This document shows, one piece after another, positions 30,254 to 42,458 of a stretch of DNA of 64,000 bases (positions within the stretch are counted from its first letter, which is position 1; each line of letters opens with the position of its first letter). The stretch covers positions 11,222,001-11,286,000 of the forward strand of contig CAVNZM010000001.1 of NCBI GenBank assembly GCA_963693365.1. The letters run 5' to 3'. The notes under the pieces were generated by a model. That model did no database searches and had not been told where the DNA came from. It saw only the letters and a program-made list of their open reading frames with translations. A program made the translations under genes and the position numbers. The stretch comes from Amoebidium appalachense (Eukaryota; Ichthyosporea).

Positions 30254-32439
30254 CTTCTTGGCTGGAACACGGGCACAGAGGGGTAGCTTGAATGTGCGCC
30301 GAAATTCGCTCTACGCTGGCCCCAGATTGGTTGTTACAAACTAATATCAGTTCCCCCTATGATTTTCAGCCAAAAAAATTCCCCTCCTTTCTTTCTTTCC
30401 ATAGATCTGCCATTAGGCTACGTGAAATGAAACGTTCTGGGCTGAGCTTTATGAGCGAGTGAAAAAGGTCACCCACACGTATGTTGCCGAAGCAAATATG
30501 CCAAGACAAAAGGTTGGTGGCAGCCTGCTTTTCTGACTGAGTCAGATGATGAAACAATCTATATCTGTGATGTTCAATTAAAACGTGTGTGACGGCTAAT
30601 TGCGGGTACGTATACAGCAAAACATGGCCCCCTACTTCCCCCCCCCTCCCCCCCCCCCCCCCCCCCCCGGCCCCCCCTCCTCCCCCCGCCCTCTCCCCCC
30701 CCCCCCCCCCCCCCCCCCCCCACACCCCCACGGCCCACCCACCCCCACCCTCACCCACCCTTCACCCCCTCCATCATCACGCCCCAGCCATCCCTGTGAC
30801 ATGCACGCTTAATCTCCCTACCCGTTTTCTGGTTGCCATCTTCCATCATTCTAGCTGCCCATTTCAGTCTCGAACGTTTCCTCTCTCTCCCGCTCGGATC
30901 CCCTAATACACCCACTTGAGTCATCCAATAGCAACCCTTGAAGTTATGTTGCTTTGAGCTCCCTTTTTACACACACATATACCTTTCAAGCACACATCCC
31001 TCCGGATTTCCCTTTGGCATGTCAGCATGTCAAGCCCTAGGCCTGCCCCCCCCCCCCCCCCTCCCCCCCCCCCCGGCCCCCCCCCCTCCCCCCCCCCCCC
31101 TCCCCCCCCCCCCCCCCCCCGGCCTCCGCCCGTCACGGGGCCCCACCCCTACTCCCTCTTTTTTCCAAGGATAGCTTAATTAATTTAAAAAACCCCATCT
31201 ATTTTGAAGGGGTAATAGGCGACAGGCTCTTGCAGACCAGTCATGAAGAGGCTGAGATCCTTCCATCTTCGTATTGTCTTCCTCCGAGACCCACCCTTCT
31301 GGTGTGTGTGTGTGCATGTGTGTGTACGTGAGCGTGAGCGTGTTTTTGTGTGTGCGTGTGCGTCTCTCTCTCTCCCTCTGTGTGTGTGTGTGTGTTTGTG
31401 TGTGCGTGTGTGTGTGTATGCGACACTGTGTGCGCGCGCGCATCAGTGTGTGAGTGTGTGTTTGTATCGATCATGTGCGACTCTGCCAAACCGGTTCCAA
31501 CCCACCTTACTCCCCTTGCACCAGTTTTAAGGACATTGCGCGACACACTATTTTGATTTGTTACTGTCCCACTCAGCTTTGTCCCACAAGTGAGCAACGG
31601 GATTAGTTTTTTGTTTATATGCCCGAAACCTGCTCGTGCTGTTGGTGACCTGCCTACACACGAATCTGCGTGTGCATAAGTAAGTAATTATGCATGATTT
31701 CGATCGTCCGCAACCAAAAACAGGTCACCCCTACGCTTTTTGCTGAATACACATGCCGATGTAAGAGTTAGGTGGCAGCCTGTGTTACTCAGTGAGATCT
31801 ACACTACAACTTCCGTAAATCAAGAGTTCAACAAAGTAACATGCCCCCCTCTCCCCCGCCCCCCCCCTCTCCCCCTCCCCCTCCCCCTTCCCCTCCCTTT
31901 CCTCTTACCTCTCCCTCTCCTTCTCAATCTCACGGATCACCTCCTAACCAATCAAACCATCCAGTAACAACCCCTGAAGTTATGCTCAATTTACATTTAT
32001 TTGTGCCACACATAGATGAAGGCTCCGCTTGAATTCTTCTCGTTGGTTTGTCAGGTTTGGAATCATTATGCCCCCCCCCCCCCCTTCTCTCTCCCCCCCC
32101 CCACCCCCGTGTTCTTGCCTTACTGCAGCCCCCCCACCCCCCTCAACCCCCCTCCCCCCTTCCCCCCCTCCCCCCCCCCTCCCCCCTCCCCACCAGCGAG
32201 GACACCCGTGTTGCATGCACTGTGACATTGCTGATGTGGTTAAGCCCTCCACTGGGCGTCCCAGGCCCTGCTCCTGGTTCAGTTCCGGGGACATCCTCGG
32301 AAATTTTGGGCGTCCGAGAGGCAGGGGAGAGGGGAACGACCCACATCCCATCCATCTACACCGAGCACAGGCACACACACAAGCACGCTCATGCGTGCGA
32401 ACACACACGCCCGAGCACACACACGCGAGAACACACACA

Positions 32440-32467
32440 TACATGCACGCACGCACGCACGGGCGGA

Positions 32468-32519
<52 letters not shown>

Positions 32520-32520
32520 T

Positions 32521-32555
<35 letters not shown>

Positions 32556-32585
32556 CACACGCACGCACGCACGCACGCACGCACA
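32440..32585. repeat. (ACGC)n tetranucleotide microsatellite
   Basis: About 35 units of ACGC with few interruptions, flanked by (AC)n. It reads as [10 protein letters not shown] or RACVRACV in translation and explains the long open frames over it. Confidence 0.9.
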
Positions 32586-33549
32586 CACAGACACACACAC
32601 ACGCACACACGCACACACGCACGCACACACACATACACGCACACCTCTAGATCGGACGTTGAATAGCCCATATGCCAGACAAGACCTGTAATAGATGAGA
32701 GAGAAACAACTTCTTTTTGAGCGCATGGGGATGTTTGTGCGTTCGGAAGCCTTTTTCTCCTCTGGAGGTCTGGATCTGCTTAGGTGATATTTCAAGCCAT
32801 AATCCATCTTCCTTGACCACACGTCTGTGTTTTACAGACTGTATCCCACAATCAATTTCTAAAATGAGCACTCAATTTATACCAGGTCTATGTGTTTTGG
32901 TGGAGGGGCAATCTCTCTTAGTGATTGCACAGTTACCTGTGCAAGCATACGATTAGCCCGTCGAAAATGACTGCTGCTGGGAATTCCAGAGCACCTCGCC
33001 ATCTTGCCAGAATTTGCCCCCCTGAACTCAATGCAAAATAAATAGCCAGGCCTAAAAGTGGGAAAACATGGTGTCGTTTCCTGACATACTACCCCTCCCC
33101 CTCTCCCCCCCAAAAATAAAATAAAATAAAATAAAATAAAATAAAAACGCCAGACATATGTATGTACCAGCAGTGGCTTTATCGACAGGTGCAGGAGAAA
33201 CATGTGATCAGTCGCTTCACTTTTTGTAATGCCTCTGTTAAATTACTAAGTCCGTGTTGAAGGAATTGTAATAGCAAGTTTCCATATTCTTCTGCCCTTC
33301 CTCCCTTGTGAACTACTCTCTAAATGCCTCACCTTGCTCAACAGGACAACACGACAGGCACAAATCCGTCTACATACCCACGTACTTGCGATTCCTTGCA
33401 AAAGAAAATTCCAAATAGGGCAAAAGGAGACTTATCGCTAATATCATGTGTATCTCATCGCAGCGAAATCATTCCCCAGCACTATTCCCCCCCCCCCCCC
33501 CCCCTCCCCCCCCTGGCCAAGACCGAACCTTGCCAGGACCCGGCAACAG

Positions 33550-33580
<31 letters not shown>

Positions 33581-33801
33581 ATCTCTCCCTCCCTCCCACC
33601 CTGCTCCCCCCTCCCCGCCCGGTGGTGTGTTTCATGGTGCATATCATATCAGTGAAAGCACGGTGGAGCAGTTGCACTTAAATATCGGCCGTGATTGATT
33701 GTAGTTCATTTTGTGGACCACGTTGTGTGTGTGTGTGTGTGTGTGTAGAAGATTAAGAGAGTACTGGCATCGTGTCCACTGTGTGGTATTGGTCACCATC
33801 C

Positions 33802-33847
<46 letters not shown>

Positions 33848-34285
33848 ACATACACGCATACACACACCCAACTTCTCTCAAAAGTACCCTGAGATAAGCA
33901 ATATTTACAAAACGTTTTACTACTGTATTGGGGGCATTGCGGCAAAGACACAGGTGCGTACTTCCATGAATTATTACCTAATAGTACAAACACACACACA
34001 TTTTCAGCTGTTTCAATCTGCATGTCTTGATTTGTACCCTAACTGTTTTTCCCACCAAACCCCCTTTTTTGGGCTAGCACGGCCCGGTCTTGAATACGAA
34101 TAATCTGGTCAGGATCAGCCTGCAGTGACGGGGGACACAGGCAGGGTAGGAGTAGTGATGATTGAATGGACCCCCCCCCCCCCCCCCCCCTCCCCACCTC
34201 CCTCCACTCATTCCTCCTCCCCCCCCCCCTCCCCCCCCCCCCCCGCGCTCTCACACTTGCCGGCTCAATCCCTATTGCGCGTCCG

Positions 34286-34460
34286 CATGGTAAGTTAAGG
34301 GGGTACTATTAGAGCGGGGGTCACCATCATAAATTTGGTAGTTTTCTTCCCACAATCAAGGCCTGAAAACCATTTTATTGCACATATGCCTGTTCAGTGC
34401 ATGTGCAGGTGGTGACTTGTCCACACCGGAAACCTGCACGCACAAACCTGTTTGCAGTGT
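34286..34460 (+). repeat. Copy 1 of a duplicated repeat unit
   Basis: It shares with 34925-35115 the ordered blocks TCCGCATG, TTAAGG, GTCACCATCA, TCCCACAATCAAG, ATGCCTGTTC, TGCAGGTGGT, CTGTCCACA and TGCACGCACAAA, in the same orientation. A third, weaker copy is at about 31563-31680. Confidence 0.55.
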
Positions 34461-34637
34461 GGAGTACTCTGCTTGGGCCGCTGAGGCCGGCAGTGAGTGA
34501 TGAGTGGCCCATGCGTGCCGCAATGCTTCATCAAAAGGTCACCCAAAAGATTATTGCTGATGCAAAAATGTCTGTAAAAGGGCTAGATGGCAACTGAATA
34601 AACACTTTTAAGACAAATTAATCACCCACCGTGAGTC

Positions 34638-34673
<36 letters not shown>

Positions 34674-34924
34674 ACTCCTCCCTCTCCCCACTATTTCCCT
34701 TCTGTTCACCCCTCCTACTGATAACCCTTTACTTAGCAATATCCCCATTTTGGGGCACGCTCGAAGAAACCCCCCTCCCCCCCCCCACTTTCCACACAAA
34801 CTTTTTCGCACACACACACACACACACCTCCCCCCCCCCCCCCCCCCCCTTCTTCCCTCCCTCACTACACCCACTCACCCACACCCACCCACCCAAACCG
34901 GTGACCCCGCCCCTATTTGCTCTT

Positions 34925-35115
34925 CCGCATGTCTAATTAAGGTAATACGAACGGTTCTAGAAGGCATAGAATGATCGGGGATCATCACCAATTTTAATTT
35001 TGATGTCCCACAATCAAGTGCCTAAAACAGTTTCTTACATAAATGCCTGTTCCATCATGATGTGCAGGTGGTAGCCTGTCCACATTGGAAGCTGCATGCA
35101 CAAATGTGCTTGCAT
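34925..35115 (+). repeat. Copy 2 of a duplicated repeat unit
   Basis: Same block order as 34286-34460 with roughly three-quarters identity by eye. No open frame is conserved between the two copies, so this looks like non-coding transposon debris. Confidence 0.55.
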
Positions 35116-35989
35116 TCTCCTTTCTTAAGTTTCTTAAGTCCTCGGTTTGACCTATGTGTGTTCCACTCACCTTGGTCAATGGCTAACCCCCATCAATGTA
35201 AAAACTGGTTAGAAGAATGACCATATACCCCGCGAAGGCTTTCTATCCTTTTCTAAATCCTATCCATGCGCGCGCGCGCACACACACACACACACACAAA
35301 CTACCACTTACACTTACAGTCACGGCGGTGATACACATCAATACACATAAACCGGTGTCAAACACACTCCCAACACACAAACACGCCCTATATGTGGTAG
35401 ACACGTAATTTATCTTGAAAACTCAATAACAAAACTCAAATCAACATATTTGGCTTTTCGAGGCTAGGCTTTATTTCAAAGTTGCATAGAAAATCATGGA
35501 ACTTGATCACTGTGTTGCTCATATATGGACCGCACCTCCAATCATCAGTCAGTAGAATATGCTGGTATGCAGCCAGTATCTATGTGATATAAACACGAGA
35601 CATGTACAGTCCAATAAATCCAACGTTTGTTTATGCAAATATTTCTAACAGATACATCATAAACCTACATTTTAAAACAACCTTCGTTTCAGAAATCCTT
35701 TTTATCAACGAACCAATCCACCCCTCTTTAGGCACCTTGTGAATACGTCGTATGATTGATCCACGCCTGTAGTATCAGATATCAATCACACAAATATTCT
35801 ATTCTTTTCCTATGGGGCCACTCGTGTAGTTCTTCTTATCTTCTCTAGTGGAGCCGGTGTCTACTGTCTCTTGGATTTTTAATTCTTATGTTAGTTTGAA
35901 ATTTAAAATTTTATGTTAGTAGGTAGTTTTACATTTCTAGGTATTTAGCCAGTTAGCTCTTTTTCTATTCTTTATAGCAAAAAACACAC

Positions 35990-37657
35990 TCAAACCTGTG
36001 AGAACTCAACCCTCCTGTTTGTGTAGACCTTGAAACCATAAGCAGCGCCCACCACACCTGCCACCACACCGGCAACCGCGCCCACAACCACACCATAGAA
36101 AGCCGTGTCGTTGGAGCTCACTTCCTCCATCTGCTGAGCGGCACGGCGCTTGCTCCCATACTTGCGTGCGTCGGCATCAAGCAAAACCCTGAACATGTTA
36201 TCCTCCATGGTAACAGACTGCTCTGGCTCCATGGACGTGGCGGCGGGCGTCTTGGTCGGCTTGGTGGTCTTTGAAGGCTTGCCGGTGGGGGATGCAACCG
36301 GCTTTTCTGTGACTGAAGGCTTATCACTCGGCTTCTCGACCGGCTTCTCCGTAGCTGCCGGCTCCTCCGAGGCCGAAGTTTCAACTGGGGCCTCTGAGGA
36401 CTTGACGGGTTTTGTGGCCGGAGACTCGACGGGGGGTTCGGCCGGGGACTCGGATGGCGCTGCCGATGCGTCTGAGGCGACAGGTGTTTCTGCAGCGGTG
36501 CCGGTGGGTGCAGCCGACTGGTCGGGGGTTGCGGGTGCCTCACTGGCACTGCCAGACTCGGCAGGGGCCTCAGAGGGGTTCACGACCGGGGCAGTAGAGG
36601 GGACGGCTGCACTCTCGGTAGGTGCGGGGCTGGCGGCAGTCTGGTCACCGGGGGCTACAGACTGGTCACCGCCCGCGGTTGCGGCTGGGATGGCCTCCCC
36701 ACCGGGGTAGGTGCCAGTCACACCGGGGGGCAGGGGCTTGGCCTGTGTCTCGAGGGGGGCACCGGTGTTGGCAGCCGAGGCAGAGGCATCGGGGGGAGCA
36801 GCAGAAGCCCCGGTGCCGGCAGATGCCGCACCAGTCTCGGGGGCCGCACCAGTGGCAGAGCCGGCCACACCGGCAGTGGGTGCAGAGGTAGGGGCAGCAG
36901 ACTCGGAGCCAGAAGAGGCAGGGGCAGAGGCGTCAGCAGGGGCCGTGGCTGCGGAGGTGGGGGCGCCTGACGTGGCAGCTGGCTCCGTAGCGGGGGCAGA
37001 CGGGGCAGCAGAAGAGGCCGCGGGTGCCTCAGAGCCGGCAGCAGGGGCCGTGGCACCCGCCGTGGGCGGGGCACTGGCATCGTTGGCAGGGGCCGGAGCT
37101 GGTGTGGTGGCTGCGGGCTCAGCGGGAGCAGCAGAAGTGGCCAGGGGCACGGAGGGGGTGGTGGCGGGTGCAGCAGGAGTGGTCGCTGGGGCAGAGGGCT
37201 GAGCTACGTCCGTGCCGGCTGCGGGGGGTTTGGCCGGCTGGGTGGCTGCCGGCTCCGTGGCCGGCTGGGACGGCTGGGCAGGCTTTGTGGCAGCAGCTGA
37301 AGGCTCGGCAGGCTGGGTGGCGACGGGTGCGGAAGGCTCGGCGTTGTTGGTGGCTGCAGGCTCAGCAGGGGGCTTGGCTGGCTCGGTGCCGGCGGCGGGG
37401 GGAGGCTGCTCGACGGGGGGCTGGGCAGGCTGGGTGCTTGCAACAGAGGCTGGCTCGGTGGCTGCAGCCGCAGGGGCGGTGGCACCGGCAGCCTCAGTGG
37501 CAGCCGCAGCCGCTGTGTTGGGCTCACCGGCAGGAATGGCACCTGCCCCGGCGGCAGACTCGCCCGGCACAGCCGAGGGCTCGGCTATGGGCTGCGTTTC
37601 CTGGGCAGCAATGGCTGTGGCAGCGGCCAGCAGAGCAACAAGTGTGACTGTGCGCAT
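35990..37657 (-). CDS. Mucin-like secreted/type I membrane protein, intronless
   Basis: A single open frame from ATG at 37657 to TGA at 35990 gives 555 residues. The start is chosen because MRTVTLVALLAAATAIAA is a clean signal peptide; an upstream ATG would bury it. Residues about 20-470 are Ala/Pro/Thr/Ser/Glu-rich with irregular short repeats (EPAATQPA, PSAPATTP), typical of a heavily O-glycosylated stalk. A less repetitive region follows (TMEDNMFRVLLDADARKYG, then KRRAAQQMEEVSSND). Near the C-terminus FYGVVVGAVAGVVAGVVGAAY is a Gly-zipper transmembrane helix, followed by the short tail KVYTNRRVEFSQV. It is the only intronless multi-kilobase gene here and is much richer in GC than its AT-rich flanks. 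A TATA-like CATATAAGC lies at 37712-37720, about 60 bases upstream. The exact role is unknown; a cell-surface or cell-wall glycoprotein is likely. The opposite-strand open frames are compositional shadows. Confidence 0.82.
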   Translation of the reverse strand: MRTVTLVALLAAATAIAAQETQPIAEPSAVPGESAAGAGAIPAGEPNTAAAAATEAAGATAPAAAATEPASVASTQPAQPPVEQPPPAAGTEPAKPPAEPAATNNAEPSAPVATQPAEPSAAATKPAQPSQPATEPAATQPAKPPAAGTDVAQPSAPATTPAAPATTPSVPLATSAAPAEPAATTPAPAPANDASAPPTAGATAPAAGSEAPAASSAAPSAPATEPAATSGAPTSAATAPADASAPASSGSESAAPTSAPTAGVAGSATGAAPETGAASAGTGASAAPPDASASAANTGAPLETQAKPLPPGVTGTYPGGEAIPAATAGGDQSVAPGDQTAASPAPTESAAVPSTAPVVNPSEAPAESGSASEAPATPDQSAAPTGTAAETPVASDASAAPSESPAEPPVESPATKPVKSSEAPVETSASEEPAATEKPVEKPSDKPSVTEKPVASPTGKPSKTTKPTKTPAATSMEPEQSVTMEDNMFRVLLDADARKYGSKRRAAQQMEEVSSNDTAFYGVVVGAVAGVVAGVVGAAYGFKVYTNRRVEFSQV

Positions 37658-39404
37658 TTTGGCTGGTGGCATAGGTGCTCCGTATGAACTGGTGTTACAG
37701 ATCCGTTTGGTGCTTATATGCAAAATGCTATCGTTATGTGGAAAGCCGTGTCGTTACACGATGTTCAGAAACAGCTACAGTTGTTATCACGTAGTTACAA
37801 AAGACAACGATACGACGTGCTGGGCTAACTCGCCCTGTGTGTGTGCCTTGCTGTGTGTGTGCCTTGCATGAATTTTGCTTGCGGTTTTATTTTTCTCAGT
37901 GGCCTCACAGGAACTCGCGACACAGTTTGAGCAGCTACTATGAGCTATGATTTGTAGGTTTAAAAACTAAAACCAGCGAATCAGCGCACATTACAATCTA
38001 TAAACCTTAGTAAGCCAACCTACAATAATCTATAAACCTGAGTAAGCCAACTTAATCGACCTCAAATTATTGCCTTAAGTTTTAATTGAGTCAGAGATTT
38101 GATCTGCTAAGGAATGTGCCGGACTTGGCGGAGGAGTGCAAAACCACCTCATTCTGAGGTGGCCTTCCCATCGGAGTCAAGCGTGTGCACTTCCTCATTT
38201 ATAAACCATCGACTAAACCAATAATTCATATACAATAGATAAAGATAATGAGATTATACGCTCTGGTGTAGAGATTTTTTGTGTTAACTAAGGGCAAAGG
38301 ACTCATTTAAAACCAGGAACTTCGGATGTAAACAAACGATTTGTTCTAAGTAAAAGATTGGGCGATGCTCATAAATAACACATTTCCGATTGGCTTACTT
38401 TACTGAACTGCAGCCGCCAAATGTGATTGGCTTATTCTCAAATCTACAGAACGTCTCCTCACACCCTCAAAATTGCATTCTTTTTTTTATATTTTCTTAT
38501 GACCGCCACCCGAACAAGCCTTCAAGTTTAAGGCTTACTTAGCCAATTATCAAAATTATTTGTTCGAAAAGGAATGTATGAGATTTTCAACAGTAAAGGC
38601 TTCCTGAAGACCGTATGAATACTAAATAGTTACTCATGCTGTACAGGAAGCTTGGCCGGTAGGCTACAGTAGTACAGGTGTCCACAGCAATAAATTTTGT
38701 GTAAAACCCTTGACTCGAGTCAAGCGATTCATCTGATATATAATCATCATATTATCAGTCAATGAACTTCGAACCGTCAGAACTTGAGAGTCTTCTGTCT
38801 ACTAGCAGCCTCAAAAAACCCCAAAAATATGCCATAAATTCAAACTAAACTACAATATTAATCTTTACATATATACCTCAGTCATTGCCGTTAAGGTGAA
38901 CGTGTCCGTCACTGATCGTGATGGTGCCGGCCAATTAATTACCATGCAAAAAATTTAAAATTACAGATATCATTTGTCTGGGGGTGGTTTAGAAATGTGG
39001 ATAGGGAGAAACACCGATCTCGAATTCCAATCTGATTCGTGACTGCCCCCGAGTCCTCCTATTTTTTTGTAAGAATCGCGCACCAAAAGTTCCCATGTAT
39101 TGTAGGAATATACGTCATACATAAAGCATATGTTTTTGTATGTATTGCTGAGTCGTGCACTATGTATGTTCATATCCCTCTTCGATACAGTATGCATGAT
39201 AAAAAACCTTGTGTCATATCGGATCCCAAGACATGCAAAAATGGCACGTATCAAAATTTTAGTGCGCCAGGTGGTGAATCATGCATGCCATGAGTCACAT
39301 GCCCCCCGGCGATCGACCGAGTCGTCACCACGGCCACTTTGTACAAATCATAATATGCATATTAGGACTCACCAGGTCATATTTTTTTCCTTCGACGGGA
39401 TGCA

Positions 39405-39452
<48 letters not shown>

Positions 39453-39737
39453 GGGCGCCCATGTACCCAGAGGCACTCAAAGATCATGTCACAGTGACAG
39501 GTGGCAGCTGTCCACATAAATGTGTGCGAGTCCCGTTGTATGTATGTGCGCGCGCGTGCACGTGTTTGGTTGTGTGTGCACGTGTGGGTGTGTGACACCA
39601 TGTGTGTGTGTGCGTGTGTGTGCGTGTGTGTGCACTGTGTGTGTGTGTGTGTGCGTGTGTGCGTGCACGCGCGCATATTATTTTCTTTCTTCCTTCTTTC
39701 TTTCTTTCTTTCTTTCTTTCTTTTTCTTTTTTTTTTT

Positions 39738-39768
<31 letters not shown>

Positions 39769-40313
39769 GGGGAGGGGGAAAGAAAAGGCGGGAGGGCTGA
39801 TGCAACTGTTTACAAATCCACCCACCAAGTCTTGCCCAATCACTTTAACAACGTCCTTGATTTCTTTCTTCAACTTCGCCATTTGCGTGTCACTGAGTTG
39901 TGTATCATCTCGTCACTTATCCATCATCATGCAACAATAACAAGAAAGAAACATGCCATATCAAGAAACATATCACACGTGATAATCACCTCGGCAGGTT
40001 AAATTGGTTTTACCCTGGAAAATAGAGAAAACTAACTAATCAAACTTGACACCACGTACACACGGTGACCTGTGTGTGTATTAGACAGAGAAAAAGGCAA
40101 AAACACAGACTCATCACACTCGAGAGCACAAACCGTCATCTATTCTTAAAATGCAGAAACTAACATGAATTAGTGCATGGAAACACCTTGTTATCTCTAA
40201 ACCACCACGAAACATCACTCGCCACACTTTAATTAAATGCGAAACAGTTAAACCCCAAACAACTGATAAATATTTTAACTAGCATCAGACTATTTCAATA
40301 TACCTCCCGGAGC
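37658..40313. other. Mostly AT-rich intergenic region
   Basis: It looks single-copy and AT-rich, with a short tandem duplication at about 37993-38055 (ATCTATAAACC...AGTAAGCCAAC twice), a poly-C run at about 39408-39450, GT-rich DNA at 39540-39675 and a (TTTC)n/poly-T/poly-G block at 39683-39775. I see no gene. It contains the 3' flank of the ArfGAP gene and the promoter of the mucin-like gene. Confidence 0.55.
37712..37720 (-). promoter_or_regulatory. TATA-like element upstream of the mucin-like gene
   Basis: On the minus strand the sequence reads CATATAAGC, 55-63 bases before the chosen ATG, leaving room for a short leader. Position and AT-rich context support it; there is no direct evidence of use. 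Confidence 0.35.
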
Positions 40314-40591
40314 TCAAAATGCAAATGGGTTGCTCCCTGGGCCACTCGCCTGCTGACCAGATTGAGCGCCCCCGAAGAATGGATTTGGACCCCCCTGCTG
40401 CTGCTGCTGCTGGTCCTGTGGCATCATTCTGCATCCAACCATCTATTCAGCAACCGTAAATTACCGGCCCAAATTCTGTCACAACCTTACCCATCCCCTC
40501 CCCCCCACCCCCCCAACACACACACCCATGCACGCACCCACGCACGCACACACTCACACGTTCACGGACACGCTATCCCCCCCCCCCCCCC

Positions 40592-40635
<44 letters not shown>

Positions 40636-40886
40636 AAAAAAAAAAACAAGAAAACAATAAAAAAGAACACCAATCCAGATGTGTGCGATATGTGCGTGCG
40701 GTACACGCACACACACATATTGTGAGGGGGAAAGAGGGGGATGGGGGCAGGTAGGGGGGGTGCATTTACCCCGGGGCGCCAAAGGGAGAGCTAACACCGA
40801 ATGCGGACTGAGTTGAGTACTGGGGTTGGCCGTATGGCTGCTGCTGGTAGCCCTGTGTCTGTGCATTTGCCATCAGATCACGCTGT

Positions 40887-40945
<59 letters not shown>

Positions 40946-41504
40946 ACACACACACCAGGCCACCACCACCACAGAAAAAAAACAACAAAAAGAAACAGAC
41001 AAACAAACAAACAAACAAACAAACAAAAAAGCAACCGACGAACACCCACCCCGGCACCGAACGACCTACCATACACTAGTCTAACACAGGCCTTTACACC
41101 ACTGTAGCCTAAGTATACGAGTGCCACAACTGAATGTGCCTGTGTGTGTACGTGTTTGTGTCTCCCCGTGTGTGTATGCGTTTGTGCCTCCCTGTGCGTG
41201 TGTGTGTGTGTGCGCGTGCGCGCGCGTGTGTGTGCCCACACATGTATGCAAGTGCGAGTGTGTGCTTGTGTGTGTGTGTGATGTGTGTGTGTGCTTACGC
41301 GTGTATGCAACTGTGCATGTGTGTGGGCGTATGCATGCACACACGTGTGTGTATATATGAGCCACGCTCACATAAGGGTGCATACCGGTTGCTGATATTG
41401 TTGTTGGAATGGCTGCTGGAAACCAGCACCCTGAGAGTTGTATCCGCCATATGCCCCCGCAGCAGGGAACCCCTGTTCAAAACGGATTCGGTTTGGGTGC
41501 AAAA

Positions 41505-41544
<40 letters not shown>

Positions 41545-41747
41545 GCGTGTGTGCGTGCGCGTGTGCGTGTGTACGTGTGTGTGTACATGTACATGTGTGT
41601 GCACGTAAGTCAGACGAATTTGGGTGGGGCAGAGGAGGGAATTCATGGTGCTTGTGTGACCTTGTGGGTGGGTGTGTGCGCCCTTGCGGGAGTTTGTGTG
41701 TTCACACACGAGCAAGTATGTCGTGGGGGTACCAAAGGGGAGGAACA

Positions 41748-41845
<98 letters not shown>

Positions 41846-42326
41846 ATGTTAGTGTATGTAAGTGTGTTTGTGTGTGTTGGGAGGGGGGATGGGGGAGGGG
41901 GAAGGGGGGGCGCTATCCAACAGCCATATCTATTCCCCCCCCGCCAACCTCCCCCCCTTCCCTCCTTGCCGGGGGAAGGGCTGGACCGTGCTCCAAGACC
42001 AACACACATGGGTGGTACTTACCATGTTTGGCATGCCGAACCCGGGCATCCCCCCAAACCCAGCTGCCTGTTGCTGCAGTGCTCGTAGGTCAGCAAAAGC
42101 ACAAAAAAATGAAGGGAAAAAAAAAAGAAAACCAAGAGGAAAGATTGAAGGACGAGAAGATGGCTAGCAGGACTTGTCACCCTTTCCGATTTCCCATCTA
42201 TCCCTTCCGGGACACCGTCCAGCCTCACAACCAAACTTCATCCCCCCACCCCTCCTTCCCCCCCCGCACCAACTCCTTTAACTCCATATTCCGCCTTAAC
42301 TGTTCCCTTACCAAACCTCCTCCAGT

Positions 42327-42362
<36 letters not shown>

Positions 42363-42406
42363 ACACACACCACCACCAAAAAGCAAACACCACCCTCGCT
42401 TGCGAG

Positions 42407-42458
<52 letters not shown>

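Larger units (their letters stand above)
30254..35989. other. Repeat-filled region without a supported gene
   Basis: It holds poly-C/G tracts, an (ACGC)n block at about 32440-32585, GT-rich DNA near 31300-31470, an (AAAAT)n run at about 33113-33146, and several diverged copies of a repeat whose best core includes GTGCAGGTGGTGACTTGTCC. Short open frames at 30366-30620 (minus) and 34397-34597 (plus) fall in or near these repeats and match no family I know. Confidence 0.5.

Noticed and set aside
30366-30620. Minus-strand frame with ordinary composition (YPQLAVTHVLIEHH)
   Set aside because: No start, no splice logic and no family; parts resemble the local repeat family.
36150-37871. Plus-strand frames antisense to the mucin-like gene (up to about 220 codons)
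   Set aside because: They arise from GC-rich codon bias; the minus-strand frame has a signal peptide and a transmembrane helix.
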